A stretch of 64,000 nt of DNA from Pedobacter sp. W3I1 (GTDB taxonomy: Bacteria > Bacteroidota > Bacteroidia > Sphingobacteriales > Sphingobacteriaceae): NCBI RefSeq assembly GCF_030816015.1, contig NZ_JAUSXN010000001.1:3906001-3970000 (forward strand), in the 5' to 3' direction. Made by a program: the position numbers and the translations under genes. Position 1 is the first letter of the stretch. Every line of letters begins with the position of its first letter. Under the pieces are notes generated by a model. That model ran no database searches. It was not told the DNA's origin and worked only from the letters and a program-made list of their open reading frames with translations. Below, piece after piece: positions 46,629 through 55,610 of this stretch.

Positions 46629-46691
46629 AACCTAATAGTGGAGCGCGCGCAAAATTAGCAATATTAGGCATAAACGTGAATGCTTTCCATA

Positions 46692-46725
46692 CAAAAAAGG
46701 GTCGGAAAATTAATTCCAACCCTTT
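46692..46725 (-). terminator. Terminator of the OmpA lipoprotein gene
   Basis: Minus strand: AAAGGGTTGGAA pairs with TTCCGACCCTTT (one wobble) and runs into T residues, 24 bp beyond the stop. Confidence 0.8.
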
Positions 46726-46748
46726 ATATGCTTAATTATTTTATGCTT

Positions 46749-47612
46749 TTACTTTTGAGATTGCTCAGGCGCTTTTCCGATCAGATCCATAAACTGATCT
46801 AATTTAGGCGTAATAATAATTTGTGTACGTCTGTTTTTCGCTTTTCCGCCTGGGGTACTATTATCAGCAATTGGATTAAACTCTCCACGTCCACCAGCAG
46901 TTAAACGTTTAGGATCAACAGCATACTTAGTCTGCAATACCTGAACTACTGACGAAGCACGTAAAGCACTTAAATCCCAGTTGTTGCGGATGTTGGTTTG
47001 AGCAATCGGCACATTATCGGTGTTACCTTCTATCAATACATCATAGGTGTCGTAATCTTTAATGATTTTGGCAATTTTGTTTAATGTTTCTCCAGCTTTA
47101 TCAGAAACTTCGTAACTACCTGATTTATATAACATGTTATCAGCCAAAGAGATGTATACTACGCCTTTAAGCACCTGCACATCAACATCACCAAGTTCTT
47201 CTTTACTTAATGATCTCGTTAAATTATTGGTTAACACCATATTAAGTGAATCGCTTTTATTTTTGGCATTAACCAGTTGTTTGATGTATTTATTTGAACT
47301 ATTAATCTCATCAACCAGTTTTGAAATATTAACATTTCCCTGGCTACTAGAATTTAAACATTTGTTTAAAGCATCTTGCAATGCCGTTACATTGTTTTTT
47401 TCTGATGCGATTTGCTCTTCTAAACTTTTAACCCTACTGGTGCTTCCACTAAGCTCACGTTGACTATCCTGGTATTTATTACTAAGCTCCTGATTTCTTT
47501 CTCTTAACTTAGCGTAAGTATCCTGAAGTTCGGTATACTTCTTATTACTTACACAACCCGCAGCAAGTGCAAGGGTAAAGAGCATTATAGGGATTGATTT
47601 GTATAATTTCAT
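46749..47612 (-). CDS. OmpA family lipoprotein with coiled coil
   Basis: 287 aa. Lipobox LAAGC (Cys20). Residues 30-100 are a predicted coiled coil (YAKLRERNQELSNKYQDSQR; VKSLEEQIASEKNN). The C-terminal OmpA domain runs from about 150 (DNMLYKSGSYEVSDKAG; LIEGNTDNVPIAQT; NNWDLSALRASSVVQVL; GRGEFNPIADNSTPGGKAKNRRTQI-like ending). It should anchor the outer membrane to peptidoglycan. Confidence 0.92.
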   Translation of the reverse strand: MKLYKSIPIMLFTLALAAGCVSNKKYTELQDTYAKLRERNQELSNKYQDSQRELSGSTSRVKSLEEQIASEKNNVTALQDALNKCLNSSSQGNVNISKLVDEINSSNKYIKQLVNAKNKSDSLNMVLTNNLTRSLSKEELGDVDVQVLKGVVYISLADNMLYKSGSYEVSDKAGETLNKIAKIIKDYDTYDVLIEGNTDNVPIAQTNIRNNWDLSALRASSVVQVLQTKYAVDPKRLTAGGRGEFNPIADNSTPGGKAKNRRTQIIITPKLDQFMDLIGKAPEQSQK

Positions 47613-47685
47613 AATTTTACTTTATTTATTGCTAGTACAGTAACAAATTCCTTGCCGCAAAGTTTAATATCGCGTGGAACTGATG

Positions 47686-50196
47686 TTAAAAGGCGTTAAT
47701 TTTTACTGAATCGAAGCTTGCTAATGCTTTATATGTTCTTAATCCTATACTACCAGAGGAATATTGATTATCTGTTGCCGAAAGAACAGGCTGAGCCGAT
47801 CCGTTAATAAAAACATCAAATTTATCCCCCTTCGCCACTATTTTTAAGGTATACATTTTGTTCATTTCAACAGGATATTTTCCTGAACTTATGACGGTCC
47901 ATTTTTGCCCGCTAGCTTTTCCTAATAATACGGTACCATTTAGTTGATCCAATCCCACGTAATAGCCCTGGTAAGCATCAGGGCCAATAGCAGGATTAGA
48001 AACCCTGAACATTAAACCAGCATCGCCTGCGGTATTGATTTTAACATCTGCCTGATAAATAAAATCTTTAAAATCTGTCCCATTAGCTACATATTTAGAT
48101 CCGTTTATGCCATAACCGCCAGATCCTGCGTTCGATGCCGCGTTAACCTGTCCATCTTTCCAAAACCAGCCACCCCCATAAAAAACCCAATTGCTGGCCA
48201 TTCCCTGATCAAAGTTTTCGACCAAAGTTTTATTTATTTTTTTTGGCTGACCGATAACAGGGAAACAACTTAGGCGGATATTTTCAGATCCATATGGTAC
48301 CAAGATCACTTCTTCCTGCTTTTCAGCTGACGCAACCGGACTAAAGGGCACATCAAAAGCAGCCACTTTATTGTAACTTAATCCCCATGACGGAATCTTT
48401 TTTGCCTGAACCTTTACTTTAACCGGTGCATTTGCTGTAATAAAAGGATTTTCCGGCATTTTCGATCTCAGCACGCTAACGTTGCTTAAATTACCTTTAT
48501 CTATCACTAAACCATAATTCCATGCCGATTCCGGGCGGATTTCGTAATCTGTAAAGCCAGCAACCGGATGCGTTTTGGTTACTTTATCGGCTGCTTTAAT
48601 TTCGAGTGCATAAACAATAGGCCCACGTTCTACACTTACCGAATTGTTTACTTGTGCATGGGTAGTAATCTGCATCGGAAAATCCAGCTCTAATTGGTCC
48701 TGATCTTTCCATTCGCGCGTAATCGTAAACATTTCTCCTGCTTTTACGCCTTTTAATATCGCTCCATTTAATTTTATGGCCGGTTTTACACTCCATGCTG
48801 GTATTCTTAAAATCAACGGAAAGGATGCAGCCGTGGTAAGCCCCACTTTTAATCTGATCTTTTCTTCGAAGGGGTAATTGGTTTCCTCGGTAATTTTTAT
48901 TTTTTTGTTCCCGGCTACTATAGTTTCTATTTCCATCGGGCCGTAGGTAATTACCGCCAGGCCTTTCTCTGGAGTAGCCACTACACTACTTTTCACAAAA
49001 TAAGGCCAGCCCATGTGCATATTATACCGGCAGCAGCCATAACCTGAATAGGGACTAGAAACGATACCTGAGCTATAATCCTGGTTAAAGCCATGCTCGC
49101 CATGAATACTTTGAACCTGGTTCGGTAATGTATAATAGGAATGGTTTTTAAAATCCCGGCTAAACTGTGCAGGCAAAGCATTAAAAGCCACTTTTTCCAA
49201 CTGGTCGCCAATTTTTGCGTCATGAATAACCTTTGCCGCAGTTTCTAAACTTTGCATCCATTCTACTACAGTACAGGTTTCTACGCCTTCTATGCTGCTA
49301 GTTCCTGCCAGGAATTCAGTTCCAGAACCTAAACCTTCGGGCTGACCGTGGTCGTGCATAATATGCGCTATGCCTTTAGAAAGTGCTTCCAAATTAGATG
49401 GAAGATCTTCAAGTTGTGCATAAACCGCTGGAAATTTTAAGGCCTGAGCCACATTAACCATGTGCTTTGGCTGAAAATCATCGCCAAAAAAGTAAAACCC
49501 GTTGTTGCTATAAATATCGATCCAGGGGTATGCCTGTTGTTTTAATTTTTCTACCAGTTTTAACAAATCCTGTTCACCGGTTTTATTGTAAAGCCAAATG
49601 GCGATTTCCATATTATCGCCTGCTCTTGATTTAGCCCATTCTTTTAATGGGTCAGCATCGAGGTGATCGAGTTCGTACTTGAAATATTTGGAGAGAAATG
49701 GAATAACCCTCTTATCATTTGTGGCCTCGAAATAGCTTTGCAAAGCATACATCATTGGCATACGTGGCCACCAGTCTTTCATTTTCGGTGGGCCAAATAA
49801 TCCGTTAGCTTGTTGACTGTTTAAAGTCCAATCGATATACTTTTGCGCTTTCGCTTTAAGTATAGGATCATCTAAGGTATAAGCTAATGCGACTAAACCT
49901 TTAACATAATATGGTACCCGCTCCCATCCATTTCCATCGCCTCCCAGCCAATCGGAATTTTTGCCCAGATTATCTTTTTCCGGGTACAGCTCTTCAGCCA
50001 TTCCTGTTGCACCATCTCTTTGCTGTTCTAGCTGCTTTAGCAGCCATCCTTTAGCTTTAATACTGCCTATTGGTAATTGCACATAAACGTGCTGTTTTAA
50101 CGGCGCTTTATTAAATTCAGTTAAATTCTGCGCATATAAAGTATGGATAGACAGACAGGAAAACAGAAAATAGATGGAGGTAAATATTCTTTTCAT
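47686..50196 (-). CDS. GH127/DUF1680-like glycoside hydrolase with C-terminal lectin-like domain
   Basis: 836 aa with a signal peptide ending LYAQ. The (alpha/alpha)6 barrel, about 30-430, has GWERVPYYVKGLVALAYTL, WWPRMPMMYALQSYFEAT and a Cys-containing YGCCRYNMHMGWPYFV near 390; the GH127 family uses Cys/Glu chemistry for beta-L-arabinofuranosides. A beta-sandwich follows. The last 190 residues (FDQGMASNWVFYGGGW; YQADVKINTAGDAGLMFRV; YQGYYVGLDQ) form a concanavalin-like domain of the DUF1080 type. Secreted polysaccharide degradation is likely; substrate unproven. Confidence 0.8.
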   Translation of the reverse strand: MKRIFTSIYFLFSCLSIHTLYAQNLTEFNKAPLKQHVYVQLPIGSIKAKGWLLKQLEQQRDGATGMAEELYPEKDNLGKNSDWLGGDGNGWERVPYYVKGLVALAYTLDDPILKAKAQKYIDWTLNSQQANGLFGPPKMKDWWPRMPMMYALQSYFEATNDKRVIPFLSKYFKYELDHLDADPLKEWAKSRAGDNMEIAIWLYNKTGEQDLLKLVEKLKQQAYPWIDIYSNNGFYFFGDDFQPKHMVNVAQALKFPAVYAQLEDLPSNLEALSKGIAHIMHDHGQPEGLGSGTEFLAGTSSIEGVETCTVVEWMQSLETAAKVIHDAKIGDQLEKVAFNALPAQFSRDFKNHSYYTLPNQVQSIHGEHGFNQDYSSGIVSSPYSGYGCCRYNMHMGWPYFVKSSVVATPEKGLAVITYGPMEIETIVAGNKKIKITEETNYPFEEKIRLKVGLTTAASFPLILRIPAWSVKPAIKLNGAILKGVKAGEMFTITREWKDQDQLELDFPMQITTHAQVNNSVSVERGPIVYALEIKAADKVTKTHPVAGFTDYEIRPESAWNYGLVIDKGNLSNVSVLRSKMPENPFITANAPVKVKVQAKKIPSWGLSYNKVAAFDVPFSPVASAEKQEEVILVPYGSENIRLSCFPVIGQPKKINKTLVENFDQGMASNWVFYGGGWFWKDGQVNAASNAGSGGYGINGSKYVANGTDFKDFIYQADVKINTAGDAGLMFRVSNPAIGPDAYQGYYVGLDQLNGTVLLGKASGQKWTVISSGKYPVEMNKMYTLKIVAKGDKFDVFINGSAQPVLSATDNQYSSGSIGLRTYKALASFDSVKINAF

Positions 50197-50555
50197 AAAG
50201 GGATTATTGGTTAGATAATATTTTATAAATCTAATGAATATGTACGAATATTAAAACGATTTAGTAACCTTGATTTAAATAATTAAAAAACACTGTTAAG
50301 TTTGGCTAAAGCAAGCCTAAACGGTAAGTATAACAAATTGAAAGATAAAAAATTATACAGTTTACAAAGCCGGAGGTTTACACCAAGATTATGATATATG
50401 CTTGTTTTTAATGCGCCACGCTAAGCATCGGTTTTGTTCGCCCATCAAGCTTTTGGTGGAAACTAAGATTAGCGCTATATTAGACCTAGAGAGCGTTAAT
50501 TTAGAATCGGGGGATAGCCATTGGTTATTCCCCGTTCTTATTTTAAGCAAATATT
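50197..50555. other. Gene-free stretch before the NTF2-like pseudogene
   Basis: No coding frame is convincing. A short hairpin GGGGGATAGCC / GGTTATTCCCC lies at about 50508-50532. Short overlapping frames on both strands at 50389-50674 are shadows of the pseudogene. Confidence 0.45.
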
Positions 50556-50948
50556 TTAAACAGAAATACTTGTACAACTGGCAGAAATTACTTTCCAATC
50601 TTCTCTCACTTTTCCCCAAACCCTTAACCATTGATATTTGCCATTTATTAATATATTGGCATAATTTCCTTTAATAAAAAGACTTGCAGAAACAATAACA
50701 ATAGATTCAAAAACACGTATTTCCCGTTTGGATACGTTGATTTTTGTGATTTTTATCTTGCCGGTCCGTAGGCATCCAGGTCCATTTCTTTATCTAACAC
50801 ATTCCCATACTGATCATGAAAAAGCATCCCATCGGCAAACAACAAATCGAGCGTGCTCAAGTCTGTTTTTTTAAACCCATCTAATAGTTTTTCTTCAAGG
50901 GTCGGCAATCAGGAGAATGGTTTCCTGGTCTGATAAAGTATTTGGCAT
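50556..50948 (-). pseudogene. Frameshifted NTF2-like (DUF4440/SnoaL-type) protein
   Basis: Three consecutive frames rebuild a ~130-aa protein. ATG at 50948 gives MPNTLSDQETILLIA; after a shift near 50908 comes LEEKLLDGFKKTDLSTLDLL with FADGMLFHDQYGNVLDKEMD; after a second shift near 50755 come FIKGNYANILINGKYQWLRV and WGKVREDWKVISAS to the stop at 50556. Order and spacing match small NTF2-like proteins (LL-xxF-xxxD near the start, W-x-V near the end). Two independent frameshifts make a true pseudogene more likely than a read error. Confidence 0.75.
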
Positions 50949-51060
50949 AATTTCCGGTTAGCCAGTAAAAATATAAAGTAAGCCACAAAGAATAATGTTA
51001 CTTTAAATATTGCCTGCATTGCACGGATTTAACCACACACATTGCACAAATTTTTATCAA

Positions 51061-53047
51061 TTATTTCTTTCTAAAGGTAAGGCCTTGCCAGTTATCTGTT
51101 CTAAATGGCGATGCTGGCAAGCCATCGTTACTAACAAGGTTACACACAGGATTATTTCCCCATGCATAACGAACGGCAACAGGGTTTACCACCTGATCGC
51201 TACTGACTATAATCTGATTCCCCTGGATACTTGCCTTGGCCCAATAAAATTTCTTATCTGCACCGGCAATGGCAAAACCTGTTAGTGCTGCACCATCTGC
51301 GGCTTTTAATCCATTTTCGCTATTACCGAAGGTTAAACGGATCTGTTTTCCCTCAATTTTATTTGATTGATAAACAGGACCAGAATAGTTTATTTTTTGA
51401 CCATATGTTTTAGCCAGGGCAATTAATGCCAATCTTCTGCCTACCTCTTGTTTATTTTTGGGGTGGATATCTTTTGCATCGCCAATATCAATAATTGTTG
51501 CCATGCCCGTATTTGGCAAAGCAAGTGTTTTTTGCTGTGCCTCTCTAAGCTCTGCCCAGGCAGATTCTACCGGCGCATGATCAACCTGCATAAAATTGGC
51601 CAATTGAACAAAATAAAATGGAAAATCGCCTTGCGCCCATTTCTGGCGCCAATCTTTGATCATTGTTGGAAATAACTCGCGGTATTGGTAAGCTCTATCG
51701 GCATTACTTTCCCCCTGGTACCAAATAGCTCCTTTAATGGAAAATTGTTGGTAAGGGTGGATCATGGCATTGTATAAAACTGTTGGGCGATTAGGGCCAT
51801 TTTCTTCAAAAGGCTTTGGTTCTATATTTTTAAAATCTAACCCTATTTTATATTTCCACACGCCAGCTAACGAAATTTTCTCGGCAGAGCCGTTTGTCAA
51901 ATTTAAATCTTTAGCGTCACCATATAATCCGCCACCGCCCCCACTATCAAAAACCCTCACAGTGATGATATTTTCACCCACCTTAAGCAAGTTAGCAGGT
52001 ATTGTATATGTTCTTCCAATATTATAGCCTGCCGTTTCGCCAACTTTTACACCATTTATAAAAGTAATGTCGTTATCATCAATAGTACCCAAATTAAGCT
52101 TTGCTCCATTTGTTTTCCAGTTTTCTGGGATTGTAACCTTTTTTGTAAACCAAACTACCCCATCGAAGTTTTGAAGTGCTGCATCTTCCCACAAGGTTGG
52201 TAAAGTCATGTTTTTCCAATTCGAACTTTCTGTTAATGCCCATTTCATCTGCCCGTCTTGATTACCTGAATCTTTATCAGTAGTAATTTTAACCCATTTG
52301 TTTACTCTTTCTTCGTAAGAAATTGCCGATGGATTTTTAGCTGATTTCTGAATCTGATCAACTGCAGCAGAGAAATCTGCCATCTTTTTTAACGACTCGG
52401 CACTCGTCCAGGCTTCGGCAATTGTTCCTCCCCAGGAGGTATGGATCAGACCAATTGGAATTTTCGTTTTTTCATACACTTCACGTGCAATAAAAATAGG
52501 CCGTTGAGGAAAACTCAGCTATATATTTGGGGCTACATTCCTGCCAGCCACCATTAGCCACCTTAGCATCGTTAAGCGGAAAGTTACTGGTAACATGTTC
52601 TGCCTGTAATAAACGGATATTTGGATATTTAGCTTCTGCAATTTCTTTTTCATTATTGAGGATTTTACCCCAGCCTGCCAGTGGCATTTCCATGTTCGAT
52701 TGTCCTGAGCAGATCCATATATCACCAATTAATACATTATTGAGCACCAACAATTCTCCATCTGATATAGTGATGGTATATGGCCCTCCATAACCTGGCG
52801 TTGCCACTTTAATTTTCCAATTACCATGGGCATCGGCAATCGCTCCATAATTAATTTTATTCCATGAAACCGTTATTTTAACCGCTTTACCGGCATCAGA
52901 TTTACCCCAGATTGCTGCATTAGTTTTTTGCTGTAAAACCATGTTATTGCCAAAAACCGAGGGCAATAAAATTTTAGCCTGTATAAACTGAGATGTGAAA
53001 AGTAATAATACGATGAGAAGTATAGATTTTAACCTGGGGATGCTCAT
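51061..53047 (-). pseudogene. Sialate O-acetylesterase family enzyme split by a single-base frameshift
   Basis: N-terminal part 52481-53047 (188 aa; signal ending FIQAK; CSGQSNMEMPL with the first catalytic-type Ser) stops at ...STAYFYCT. The other part, 51061-52479 and upstream to ~52490, continues IAREVYEKTKIPIGLIHTSW, exactly where the family continues. Removing one base from the A-run at 52492-52496 joins them into ~660 aa, the normal length. A galactose-binding-like jelly-roll insert lies in the middle; WYQGESNADRAY and DIGDAKDIHPKNK supply the second Ser/Asp-His elements. It would remove O-acetyl groups from sugars. Either a pseudogene or a homopolymer read error. Confidence 0.82.
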
Positions 53048-53266
53048 ATTTTAACCTATTTTTTAATGATTAGAAAGCGAATGTACATTTTCTACTGGTC
53101 AACATCAATACATATGCCCGCTCTACACAAATTTATGATAAAAATAAGGCAAAATTCATACAATTAGTTTGGGTAAGAACATCATTTTACTTATTTTGCA
53201 GGTCTAAAAGAACAGCTCTGGATTTAAGATTTATTGACCCAAATGTTCTCTCAAATTAAAGAATTA

Positions 53267-53581
53267 ATGGTTAAGATTTTCATAGGTGGCCTTCCTGACA
53301 ATATCCAAGAGATGGATTTGGCAATATTGGTTAGCCTTCATGGTAGGGTAGAAACAATTAAAATTGTTCGCGACAGGGCTACGGGCAAATGTAAAGGCTA
53401 TGCTTTTCTGGAAATTTATAGTCTTCCCGATGCCAAAAACATCGTATCAACCTTAAATGGCGAAACATTTAAAGGTAATGTAATTACTGTTAAAATATCT
53501 GAAGAGGAAAGTGGCGTTCAGGCAGCGAAGCCAAAAGCCAACCAAGCTTTTAAAAGCAAAAGACCCAGGTTACAGCGTTAG
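53267..53581 (+). CDS. RNA recognition motif (RRM) protein
   Basis: 104 aa from ATG at 53267 (MVKIFIGGLPDN); the frame extends 11 residues further to 53234 without family support. One RRM: RNP2 IFIGGL (4-9), RNP1 KGYAFLEI (about 46-53). The tail is basic (KPKANQAFKSKRPRLQR). Bacterial RRM proteins bind RNA, often cold-linked; targets unknown. Single gene. Confidence 0.9.
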   Translation: MVKIFIGGLPDNIQEMDLAILVSLHGRVETIKIVRDRATGKCKGYAFLEIYSLPDAKNIVSTLNGETFKGNVITVKISEEESGVQAAKPKANQAFKSKRPRLQR

Positions 53582-53869
53582 TTTCTTATTAAGGCTTTCC
53601 CTCGCTTGTGCTGCTATAATTTCCCAGTATATTAAAAGGTATTGTCTTGTTTCAGCAATTAATTAGCGTTTCCCTTTTGTCGACCATTAAGAATTGAAGA
53701 AGATTGAGGATTTCTCCATTAAATTTAAATGTATTTGTTGCTGTAGAATTCTAGACATCCCCCTCGTTCATAGATTAATTTATTTTGATCAGAAACTTTT
53801 TAATTCAGTTCTAAACCTATATTTTGCAAATAAGTGTTTCTACCTTTATTAAAAACGCGTTTCGCAGAT

Positions 53870-55123
53870 ATGGAAAATTATGCCATTGTAATATTTATTT
53901 TAGCGGTGATGATTGGCCTTTCTGCTATCGCCGATCGAATTAAAATTCCCTATCCTATTTTATTGATTATTGCTGGAATTGCAGTGGGTTTTGTACCTTC
54001 TTTGCCATCAATTGATATTAATCCTGAAATTATATTTTTGATATTCTTACCGCCATTGCTTTATGATGCCGCTTTTAATATCTCATTTAAGGAATTTAAA
54101 ACCAATATCAACACCATATTTACCCTTGCCATTACGCTGGTTTTTATTACCGCTATTGGCATTGCTGTAGTTGCCCACTATATGATTCCCGGGATGAGTT
54201 GGCCGGTATCTTTTGTATTGGGGGCAATTCTTTCCGCTACTGATGCGGTTGCTGCCATGAGTATTACCAAGGGGCTGGGTTTATCTCACAAAACCAATAC
54301 CATTTTGGAGGGCGAAAGTTTAGTTAACGATGCTTCTGCACTGGTAGCCTATCGTTTTGCAGTTGCCGCAGTAACCGGAACAGCCTTTGTATTTTGGAAA
54401 GCATCTCTTGAATTTGTCTTTTTAATGGCTGGTGGATTCTTAATCGGCATGGTAATGTCGAAAATTTTAGCGTTTATTATTAAGAGGATCCATAACAATC
54501 GCCTGGCAACCATTAGTTTTATGTTATTAATGCCTTTTGTTACCTATTTAATTGCTGAAGAAGTACATGTTTCGGGTGTTATTGCAGTTGTTATTTTAGG
54601 ATTGGGGATATCCAGGTTTAGCAGCAAGATATTTCCTGAGCAGCTTAAAAATCAATCGAAAAACATTTGGGACATTATTATCTTTTTATTGAATGGGCTA
54701 ATTTTCATATTAATTGGCTTACAGCTCCCTTATGTATACAAAAATATTAACAGTGGCGACATTCTACCCTACATTGGTTATTCACTGACGATTACCATTG
54801 TAGCTTTGTTATTGCGAATGGCACGTGTTTTCCTGCAAAAATTTAATCTTCAAAAAGCTTTTCAAAAAGGGAAACACCGCATTACAGCCGACGCATTGCT
54901 TGATTTCAAGAACAGTTTGATTATCAGTTGGTCGGGCATGAGAGGCATTGTTTCGCTGGCCATCGCCATTGGGTTACCAGCAACCTTATCGGATGGAAGT
55001 GCGTTCCCGCAACGAAATGCCATTATATTTATTTCTGTTGTGGTGGTACTGTTTACCTTAATCGGGCAAGGACTTACCTTGCCGTGGTTGGTGAAGAAAT
55101 TGGCTACTGAAAATGAAGAGTAA
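53870..55123 (+). CDS. CPA1 family Na+/H+ antiporter
   Basis: 417 aa from ATG at 53870 (MENYAIVIFILAVMIG); an upstream GTG at 53834 adds 12 residues. About 12 membrane spans. Family marks: FLIFLPPLLYDAAFN, GAILSATDAVAAMSI, EGESLVNDASALVAYRF with the ND ion-binding pair, and SWSGMRGIVSLAIAIGLP. It swaps cytoplasmic Na+ or K+ for protons and controls pH. Monocistronic. Confidence 0.92.
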   Translation: MENYAIVIFILAVMIGLSAIADRIKIPYPILLIIAGIAVGFVPSLPSIDINPEIIFLIFLPPLLYDAAFNISFKEFKTNINTIFTLAITLVFITAIGIAVVAHYMIPGMSWPVSFVLGAILSATDAVAAMSITKGLGLSHKTNTILEGESLVNDASALVAYRFAVAAVTGTAFVFWKASLEFVFLMAGGFLIGMVMSKILAFIIKRIHNNRLATISFMLLMPFVTYLIAEEVHVSGVIAVVILGLGISRFSSKIFPEQLKNQSKNIWDIIIFLLNGLIFILIGLQLPYVYKNINSGDILPYIGYSLTITIVALLLRMARVFLQKFNLQKAFQKGKHRITADALLDFKNSLIISWSGMRGIVSLAIAIGLPATLSDGSAFPQRNAIIFISVVVVLFTLIGQGLTLPWLVKKLATENEE

Positions 55124-55555
55124 TTCTCCATCATTTAACCACCGAGTTCACAGAGGGTATAGCGTTGGAGGGCTATTTTGCGCTTCGGACTTCCACCTTT
55201 GGACTAATTACATTTACCATTAAGAAATTAAGGTAGTTAAGTTTAACCGCAAAGTAGATTTTGAAAGAGATCGTCTTCCTGAACTTGTTTCAGGATCTTT
55301 TAGAATGGTCAGTTTTATCATTAAGGAATTAAGAACATTAAGATTTAAATTTAAATGCGAGCGTCTTCCTGAACTTGTTTCAGGATCTTTTAGAATGGTT
55401 AGTTTTATCATTAAGGAATTAAGAACATTAAGATTTAAATTTAAATGAGAGCGTCTTTCTGAACTTGTTTCAGGATCTTTTAGGATGGTTAGTTTATCAT
55501 TAAGGAATTAAGGACATTAAGGTTTAAATTTAAAAGTGATTGGATGTTTTAAATG
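55124..55555. other. Repeat-filled spacer after the antiporter
   Basis: Starts with a GCGCTTCGGACTTCCACCTT-type fragment (55180-55205) of the GACT repeat style, then the 90-bp tandem repeat listed separately. No gene. Confidence 0.6.
55272..55541. repeat. Three tandem 90-bp repeats
   Basis: Units begin near 55272, 55362 and 55452 (CGTCTTCCTGAACTTGTTTC and variants) with a strict 90-bp period. Units 1 and 2 are nearly identical; unit 3 has more changes and one deletion. Each has a CCTGAA, CTTGT, TTCAGG hairpin followed by an AT-rich ATTAAGGAATTAAG/ATTTAAATTTAAA tail. The hairpin words match the dispersed REP-like family. Confidence 0.9.
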
Positions 55556-55592
55556 AAAAAAGGGATAAAATCTAACAACTTTATCCCCTTTT
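55556..55592 (-). terminator. Terminator of the gal operon
   Basis: Minus strand: AAAAGGGGATAAA pairs with TTTATCCCTTTT with loop of ~10 nt, ending in T residues, 20 bp beyond the transporter stop. Confidence 0.85.
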
Positions 55593-55610
55593 ATTTTTAT
55601 AAATTATCGT

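Noticed and set aside
50506-50533. GGGG...CCCC hairpin as terminator
   Set aside because: No T run on either strand and no gene ending there.
50389-50674. Two overlapping short ORFs on opposite strands
   Set aside because: They coincide with the decayed NTF2-like gene, whose joined frames explain the coding look on the minus strand; the plus-strand frame is its shadow.
55272-55541. CRISPR array
   Set aside because: Repeats are 90 bp with no unique spacers between them and no cas genes nearby; it is a tandem repeat.
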